Source of the DNA: Bradyrhizobium sp.
Lineage (GTDB): Bacteria > Pseudomonadota > Alphaproteobacteria > Rhizobiales > Xanthobacteraceae
Direction: 5' to 3'
DNA length: 36,173 bases
Assembly (NCBI GenBank): GCA_028290165.1
Contig: JAQGKJ010000141.1
Span: 1 to 36,173 of the forward strand
The translations under genes were made by a program, and so were the position numbers. A model generated the notes under the pieces. The model made no database searches, was not told the DNA's origin, and saw only the letters and a list, made by a program, of their open reading frames with translations. This document shows, in pieces, positions 24,201 through 33,200 of the stretch (positions within the stretch are counted from its first letter, which is position 1; each line of letters starts with the position of its first letter).

Positions 24201-27200
24201 TCGCGGGCCTTGCGCCTCCAGCGCCGTCCTCGCAGAGCGATTCTGGCGGCGGCGGTGTGACCCCGCCGACACCACCGGCGCCGCCTGCAGCGCCGAGCCC
24301 GCCTTCGACCGGGCTTGCAGGCGCGGGATCGCTCGCCATGAGCACGGAGGCGACAAGCGTCTACGCGACGATCGATCACGGAGCGAACGGGCGTAATGCA
24401 AGTGTCGGCGCCAACGATAACGTTCTGGTCCTTGCATCCAACGTCGATACGATTTCGGCTTATGCCGGCGCGCTGAGCGTGGCGGTGAACGCCGGGAAGG
24501 GCATCGGCGCCTCCGTCGTGGTCAATACCATCAGCGGGACGACCAGCGCTGGCATAAATAACGCCACGGTCGATGCCCATGGCACCGGCAATGCCGCGAC
24601 CATCAGCAACGGGACGCTTGCCAGCGCGGTCGATCCATCCGCTGTATATGACCCGGGCAGTAATCCGTCGCTCGCCAGCGGCACCACGACAGTAAAAGGT
24701 ATCGCTGTCGTCGCGGCCTCAGAGCAAACCGTCAACACCGTCAGTGCCGTTTTCAGCGCCAGCACGTCGGGTCTCGCGGTATCGGCGAATGTGATCACCA
24801 ATGTGATGAGCGGCACGACCGAGGCGACAACGAAGTCCGCCAGCCTCAATACGAATTTGACCAGCGGTCAGACATCCGCCGTGCAGGTCACGGCCTACAG
24901 CGCGTCCTACGCGAACAATCTCGACATCGGCATAGCCGATTCCGGTTCCGGCGGTGCGGGTACGGTCACGCTCGTGATCAATATGATGAATCGGACGACG
25001 ACTGCCTCCATCGACACCACCGATATCGGCTCGCAGACTGGTCCGAACGGTGCCGTCGGTGTGTTCGCAAACGCGTTCCAGGGGACATCGGGCGTAGCGG
25101 TCGGTGCAGCCGGGTCAGGCGGCGGTGCTGGCCTCGCAGGATCGGCGCTGACCAATCTATTCCAATCCAATACGACCGCGTCGCTCAACCACGGCACGAT
25201 TTATTCGAGCGGCTTGGCAGTCAAGGCCAACGGTCTGAACGGGTTCTTCGCGGCGATCGGCGCTGGCGCACTCGGGTCGTCGGCGGGCGCCGGCGCCACC
25301 GTTCTGGTCAACATCAGCAATAACACCGTCAAGGCGCTGGTCGGCGACAACAGCACCACTCCTACGGTTACGACACTGCACCTGACCGGGGCGCTCACCG
25401 TCCAGGCGACGAACGAGACCAAAACCACGAGCTATGCGATTGTTGGGGCGGTCGGCGGCACTGCCGGCATCGCCGCGCAGTTCTCCGGCGTCATCATCAC
25501 CAACACCACTGACGCGGAGCTCGACAATACATCGGTGACAAATACGGCCGGCGCCGCCGCTAACATCGCTGTGACAGTTTCTGCGACCGAGAATGATTCG
25601 ATCGCGCCGGTGGTCGGCGGCGTGGCAGGCGGTGGCACGGCGGGTGTCGGCGCGGGCGTCAGTCTCGTCATTCTCAAGAACACCACCAAGGCTTTGATGG
25701 CCGGCGATACTGTCAATACCAGCGGCGTCGTCACGGTGTCTGCGCTCAGTAATCGCGAGGTCAATCCGATCACCGCGATTGCCGGCCTTGGCGGGCAGGT
25801 TGGCATTGCAGGGACGGTCGGCGTCGTCCTGATCGGTTCGGCGGCGTCGAGCGATGAATTGAGCGTGCTTAACTCCGGCGCGACGCAGGGGGATGCAAGC
25901 AGCGGCACTCTCGGCAATGCAGGGGCGGCGACAGGAACAAACGTTGTTGCCGCGACCGGCAGCGGTGAAGACGGCATTTCCGCTCAAATCATCGGCGGCA
26001 GCGTCACCGCCGGTCAAATCGATATCAACGCAAAATCCCAAGCGTCGGTGAAAAACATCGTCGGCGCCCTCGCGGTCGGTCTCGGTACCGGTGGCTTCGG
26101 AGCGGCGGTTGGCTACACCGAAGTCGACCAGAAGGTCACGGCCAGGGCGAGCGGCGGCAGCCTGACGGCGTCGACGATTTCGATCGTAGCCTCTGCCGGC
26201 GATCACAATGGCGGTCATTCCGCGGAGTCCTGGGGCATTGCCGGCGCGGGCGGGCTTTATGTCGGTATCGGCGCGGCCGTCGGCCAATCGAAGATCAACA
26301 ATACTGTTCTCGCCGAGCTCGGATCGACGACGGACGGCGGCACTACCGGCGCATCGTCCGGCACGATCTTGGTGAATGCGGGCGATACCTCGTCGATCGC
26401 GTCGTACGGCTATGGCTTTGGCGGGGGCGCGGCGGCGGTTGGTTTGTCGCTCGCCTTCGCCGACAAGAGCAGCTCGGTCACCGCTGACATTGCGGGATCG
26501 ACCGGGGTCACGCGCTTCGCCAGCGTGATGGTGACGGCTGGCGGCAGCGGCAGCGTGGCATCGCAAGCAATTGCCGGCGCAGCCGGTGTCGTATCCGGCG
26601 CAGGCGCCTCGGCCACGTCAACCGATTCCGAACACATCAAGGCCGAGATCGGCAGCGACTCTTCGGTCTCCGCGGCAGGTGCTGGCGTGTTGGTCGCCGC
26701 AACCGCGGTGCCGGATGTTTCCGCCAAATCGTATGGCGTTGCTGTCGGAGGAGGTGTCGGGATGGGCGCGTCGGTCGCTCTGTCGAGTGCGGACGTTACG
26801 GTGACCGCGGACGTCGGTGATAACAGCACGATCTCCAATGGCAGTCTGACCATCGCGGCCAGCGCGCTGGTCGGAAGCTCCGGACATAGCGCGAATTCCT
26901 ATGCCGTCGGCGCCGGCGGCGGAATGTTGCTGGGACTGCAGGCGACCTATGTGAAGGCGTCAGACGGCTCAAACGTGACCGCGTACGGCGGAAAGAATCT
27001 GCACCTGCCCTCGGCGAACGTCGCGATCGCTTCTGAAAATGACACGAACCAGTTGGCGACCGCTACGGGCATTGCTGTCGGTTACATCGGCCTCGGTGCG
27101 ACTGTCGCGGAGACGTCTTCGAATAGCCACTCGATCGCCTATCTCGACGCCGGCGCGATCACCGCAGCGGCAAACCTGGGTGTGCTGTCCATCACCGCGA

Positions 27201-30200
27201 CCGGAAGCGATAGCAATTCTTCGAACGCGACGGCGGGATCGGGCGGCATTTTCGCCGGATCGGCCGCGGTTGCAACCACGAGCACGACGAGTACGACGAC
27301 GGCGACGCTCTACGGCGGCGCCACCATCGACACGCTTTATTTCGGCGGCCTTGGCGTCAACGCGTGGCACACCACGACCTATTCGGCGAATGGCGACGCG
27401 TTCCAGGCCTCCGTGGTCGGCGCAAGCGGCGGCCAGGCAATCAATACCGTCCTGGATACGGCAACCGCGGAAGTTGGCAGCAACCTGATCCTCAATTCAG
27501 CCGCTGGAAACATGAACGTGATCGCCTCCGACTCGGTATTCGAGTTCAGTGGCGGTTCACGCGCCGGATCCGGCGGCATTGCAGCGGGCGCCGCGACTCT
27601 TAGCAGCGCGACTGTCACCCAGAATGTGACCAGCCATATCGGCAGCGGAACGATTTTCAGCCTCAACGACAATCCCGCGACCTCGACGGCGTCGATTGAT
27701 ATTGAGGCCTACAACTTCCTGCAGACGACCGACACCGTAAGCCTGGATGCAGGCGGCCTGTTTGCCGGCGGCGGCGCACGTTCGACCATGTCGGCGACGG
27801 CCACCGACACCGTAACCATCGATGATAACGTAACGCTGTTCAGTGCCGGCAACATCGCGATCGGTACCGCCGCGCGCATGACCGCGAATAACCGCGCCAA
27901 CGCCAGTCTCTACGGCCTTATCACCGGCGCCGGCGCCAGCACCAACGCGGCCCAGAAAGTGACGCAGAACGTCACCATCGGAAATTCGAAAGTTGAAGCT
28001 TGGGGACTCATCGGCATATACGCCGGGCAAAGCGGTGACGGAAATTACACCAGCAACATTTCCTCGAACGGCACGACAGTTGTTTACAACAACGCGCTTA
28101 TTCCGATCAGCGCGGAGTACAAGGGGGAATCGTCGGCAGAGAGCTATTCAACGCTGACATTGTCGACCGGCTCGCAAGTCATCGGCGCCAACAATGTGTT
28201 CCTTGGATCGACGCCGGGTGCCGTTGCCTCGAACGGGAAGGGTACGAACTACAATCCGTATCTTTCGCTCTTCAGCACCGAAAATCACGACGACGCCGGT
28301 GCGGCACCGATCACCACCGGCAATTTGATCATCAACGGCACAGTTGCGGCCGGCATTCACAACCAGGCGAACATCACGATTGGGTATAACGACTCGGTCG
28401 CCCTGTCGTCGGGCGGCTCGCCGTATGCCTTGGCGCTGGAACAGCTCAGCAGCACGAGTCAGTTCAGCCCGATCATGAGCTACAACCACCAGAAGATCCA
28501 ATACGCGGTGGTCAATGGTTTCAATCCGAAACAGGATGTGGTCGACCAGATCGCGAGCTTGAGCGGACTCAATTCGACTCAAGTGAGGGATGCTGTGGTC
28601 GCAGGGCAGCAGATCGCGGCTCAAAACGATGACTCCGCCGGCACCAAGCAGCGGCAGATCAATACCCTGATCCAGGAAATCGCCTATATGTCGGACAATG
28701 CCGGTGCGGCCTTTGCGTTCGGCAGTATTCTGGCATCCGCCGGCAACGTCTCGATCCTGGCCAAGAGCTTGAGCGGCTCCATCGTCAATGGCGTCACGCC
28801 GTCGGTCAGCGCCAGGGATTCAGCGAAGGTCAGTTTCGACAACCAGGGCACGAAATTCCTGTTCCTCAGCGACCTTGCGCTGAGCGGAGTGGCCGGCGGT
28901 CGAGTCGATTTTACCGGCCAGGCCACCGACACCACGGTTGTTCACTCCGCGTCGCAAGGGATCAACTTCACCCGCGACCTGAGTTCGCAACCTCCGACGA
29001 TTAGCGTCAGCGCCAGTTACAATGCGACCAACGTCAATCGGGAGCCGATCGACCAGAACGGCAACGTGCTTGCGACGACGCCCGACATTTACCTCGGCGG
29101 CACGGTGACCAACGTCAACGGCTTGCTCAGTGTCACCAATCAGCTCGGCAACGTCCTGATCACGCGCGACATCCGCGCCGGTACCGTTGCGATGACGGTG
29201 CCCAACGGGATGATCGGCGGCAATTCTGGCGCCAACAGTGTCTACAACAGCAATTTCGACGTGGCCTCGCAGTGGTCGAGCGTCGAATACCGGCCGACTG
29301 ACATCCTCACTGCTGTTGAAGCTGCGGCGACGTATCTCGGCACTTATGGCGGGGCCTACGTTGATGGCCAGCCATACGCGCACCCTTACTATTATTACAC
29401 GAGCGAGGGTTCCAATCCGATCTACGCACCGGTGAACAGTTCCGGTTACGGGGACCCTAGTGCGGTGTTCACCGCGCGGCTGCTCGCTCTGTTTTACGGC
29501 GGCGGCTCGCTCTATTCCGCATTATTCCTTCCTGTCGGCGGTGGATACACCACGGGAGCCAGGGTCTCGGGCTGGGAGCGTGATTGGTACCGCGGGCAAG
29601 CCTATAATGGTGGCGATTCCGGGCCGATCCATTGCCACGGATGCGGAGACTTCTTCCAGATCGTCGATCTTCAGAACCAAGTCCTTAACGGGGTAACGGC
29701 GGCGGCGACGGCCACCTCAACGATGTCGACGATCACTGCCGGAAAAGCGCTGATCTTGTCGGCCTCGGCCATCAACATCAACGGCAACATCTCGGTTGGC
29801 CAGAGCAGCGACTATTCGGTCAATATCGGGACCAGCGCGGTCAACAAAATCAACGACATCAAGAATGACGCGAGCCAGTTGGCAACCGCCCGCAGCAAGG
29901 CGGCTTCGGGTCAATTCGTCGATCTGGCGCCATACATTTCGACGGTGAACGGTTCTGACACCAAGATTGTAGCGCGCTACAATGCGCTGACCGATCAAAT
30001 CCTTCTCGATCCGGTCGTCCAGGGCGCCGGCGGCTATGTCTATCTCAACGGCCGTATCATCAGCACGTCGGCCTCCGGCAACCCGATGGGCAACATCACG
30101 GTCCATGGCGGGGCTGGCACCGTCACCGTGAACAATTCCACCGGGGTGGCGCTGGTTACGAACGTCATTAACACTGGCGTGAGTGCCGCCAGCGTTATCG

Positions 30201-33200
30201 AATTTGTAGACCAGGCCAAAAATCAGACGACCTGGTACGTCTATAACGCGGGTGCTCCGGCCAACCAGCAAGTCAGCGTCTACCAACAGGCCGGCGTAAA
30301 CAGCAGCGGATATACATCGCTGAGCCCCGTCAATGTCATGGCAAATGCGAACCTGCATTATCAGCCGGCTGATCAGCTTTACAGGTGGATCGATTCCGCG
30401 AGTTTGAGCCGGCCCGACACCGCAGATTCGGCGGTGTTCGGCTGGACCTTCACGGGCGTTTCGGCGAACGCGCCGATCTATCCCTATAACCGCTCAGCCC
30501 CGATCGTCCTCGCGGGCACGCAGAACACGAATTTCTCGGAGACCATCGCCGCAACCGGCTCCTACATTATGCACGTCGTTGACACCTCGCCGCACAAATG
30601 CTGCGGCACCGACTTCAACGGCAACTGGTATCAGGAGCGTTACAATCAGCTGTCCTTGACGATGACGAACACCGTTAAGGCAAACTATGCCATCGGCATC
30701 AGCTTCACCGGTGGCGGGACCAGCAACATCGCCGTCACGTCGGACGCGAGCATTATCGTCAATGCCTCGATCAATAACCTGCAGGGCAACACCACGCTCA
30801 ACGCGACCGGCGCAAATGCGTCGATTACCGGCGGCGCTGCACCCTTCGTTTCCGGTATTTCCGTGGCGTTGAACGCCGTAGGCGGCGTCGGCACGCTTGC
30901 CGCGCCGCTGCCGATCGCAACTTTCGGCGGCACGCTAATGGCGACGTCGATCGATCATGATATCGCGATTGGAGCGAGTGGCTCGGTGACGATCTCCCAA
31001 ATGAAGGCAAATCCCGCAGTGTCCGGAAACGCCCCGGCGGGTAGCGTCTTCATATCCGCGACCGGAGATATCCGCTCAGCGTCGAATTTTGACCCGGCAA
31101 ACCCGATCATCGCGGGCAAGTCGGTGACGATCAACACGTCAGGCGGCGCAATCGGCGCGGCTTCCGGCGTCGATGGCAACGGCAACGCGACGCTCACGAA
31201 CATCAATCCCATCGTGATCCAGGCCACCGGCACTCCACTGCTCAACGGCAGCTACGATGGCGGCTTGCTCAACAGCCAGTCATCGGCAGGGGCCTATATC
31301 GTGCAGTCGACCGGTGACCTGCGCCTGGGGACGATTTCTTCGACCGGTCCTGTGTTCCTCGAAGCGGCCGGCTCCAATGGTCAGCCGGCAAATATCCTGA
31401 ACGGGCTGACGAGCGGCGGCTTGACCGCGGACCAAACGGCTTATCTGCAGAGCGTTTGGAGCGACTTGAACCTGCTCGGCAACGGTAATGGTCCGCCGGT
31501 ATCCGTTGTCAGTTATCAGTCGATGATCACCGCGACTTACAATGATTATTGGCAGATGCGGAATCTCGCATTCGTTGACGGCGCGACCTACAACATCTCG
31601 GCGCTCGGAGCGAAAGTGATTGCCGCGCAACTTGCGGCCAAGCTGGGCGTCGAGGCGAGCACCATCACCTCGCAGCAGATCCAAACCGAAGCGACCAACC
31701 GCTTCAACAAGGACCAGTATCTGCTTGGCCTGAAAACCGCCGCGCAACTGGGCGTATCGAAAGATGCGCTGTTCGGAACATCCGCAGGGCAGACAAGCAA
31801 CTTCGAGGCGGCGGTTGCGACCATCGCGCTAGCGCAAGCACTAACGAACTTCGATTCGAGCTTCAGCTACCTTCTGCCGCAGAACTCTGCGCTTTATGCG
31901 AACATGGCATCCGGCTCGCGCTGGACGCAGGATCAACTGACCTACACCGTCAGCGCCGGTGCCAATCCTGAACACAACGTCGCCGCGCCTTCGATCACGT
32001 CGTTGCCGTTGAACATCTCCGGACGCCAAGTGATGCTGTATGCCCCCTCGGGTACCATCGGCAGCCTCGCGTCGCCGCAGGCCTTCTCGTTTACAACGGA
32101 CGGTTCGATGCCGCTCACCGACCTTCAGAAGGGCCTGATGGCGGCGGCCGGACCCGGCCAGTTGACCGTCACGACCTCGACGTTTAACGGCCCGAATGGC
32201 GCGGTGACGCAGTACAACGTCTCGATTGCGCAACAAAGCTTGGTAAAGGTAAGCCCGCTCGGAACAGTATCCGCCAAGGCCCGGGACCAAGTCTATCTCG
32301 GCAGCGCGTCCGATCTCAGCCTCGGTGGCATTCCTGTTGCCACCTTCGGTCCGGTCGCGGCCGCGTATTCGGCCGGCGTTCAGACCACCACGGGCGGCGA
32401 TGTCGTTCTCCAGGCTGTGGGCAGTATTCTGGGTGGCGTGGCTGGTCAGGTCGCGATCTCGGGGAATATTGCCAATCTGACTCTCATCGCCGAGACCGGC
32501 GGCATCGGTCGCGCAAGCGTCGCGGGCAGCAATCCGGCGCAGAATGACAATGCACTATTGCTCGCGCTGTCGGGACCTGTCGGCAACGTCGATCAGCTGC
32601 AGGCCGCTCACGGCATTTATCTCCGGCAGACCACCGGCGACCTCGTCCTCGGCAACATCAATGCCGGCAGTGGCGCGGACGGCGTGCTGCAGCTTGGGGC
32701 GACCGGCAGCATCTACGCCGAGTCCGGCTTCACCGCGCGTAACGCGGTCCACATCGTCGCCACCGCGCTTGACCTGCGGGCGGTAGGCAGCGTCAGCTTC
32801 AATCAGACGACGTTCCAGCCGCTTCAAGTGAAGATCTCGGGCGCGGTCACCGGCAGCGCCGGCGGCCAGATGACAATCCTTAGCCCCAATGCGAACCTGA
32901 ACGTCGGACAGTCCGGGCTGTTCGGCACGTTGACGTCCGGCGGAGCGATGACGCTCGAGACAAACGCCGGCAATCTGACGATCAACGCCAACGTGACCGG
33001 GACAGACGCGCTTCAGTTGCTGGCGAACAGCGCGGTGATTTTCGCGTCGGGGACCAGCGGCGCGCCAATTACTGCGCAAAGCACGGCCGCCGGAGTTACG
33101 TTGGCGTCTGCGACGCTTTCGATGGGTATGTATTCTGAGATCGACGCTGCGGCCTCGATCGTTGTGAGCACGACCGGCAATGCGACGCTTGGCAAGCTGC

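Noticed and set aside
25157..26566. Long minus-strand frame of 469 codons, and many others opposite the adhesin
   Set aside because: Low-complexity Arg/Ala/Asp-rich translation caused by GC-rich, repetitive sense codons. No motif, start signal or promoter, and the + frame is clearly the real one.
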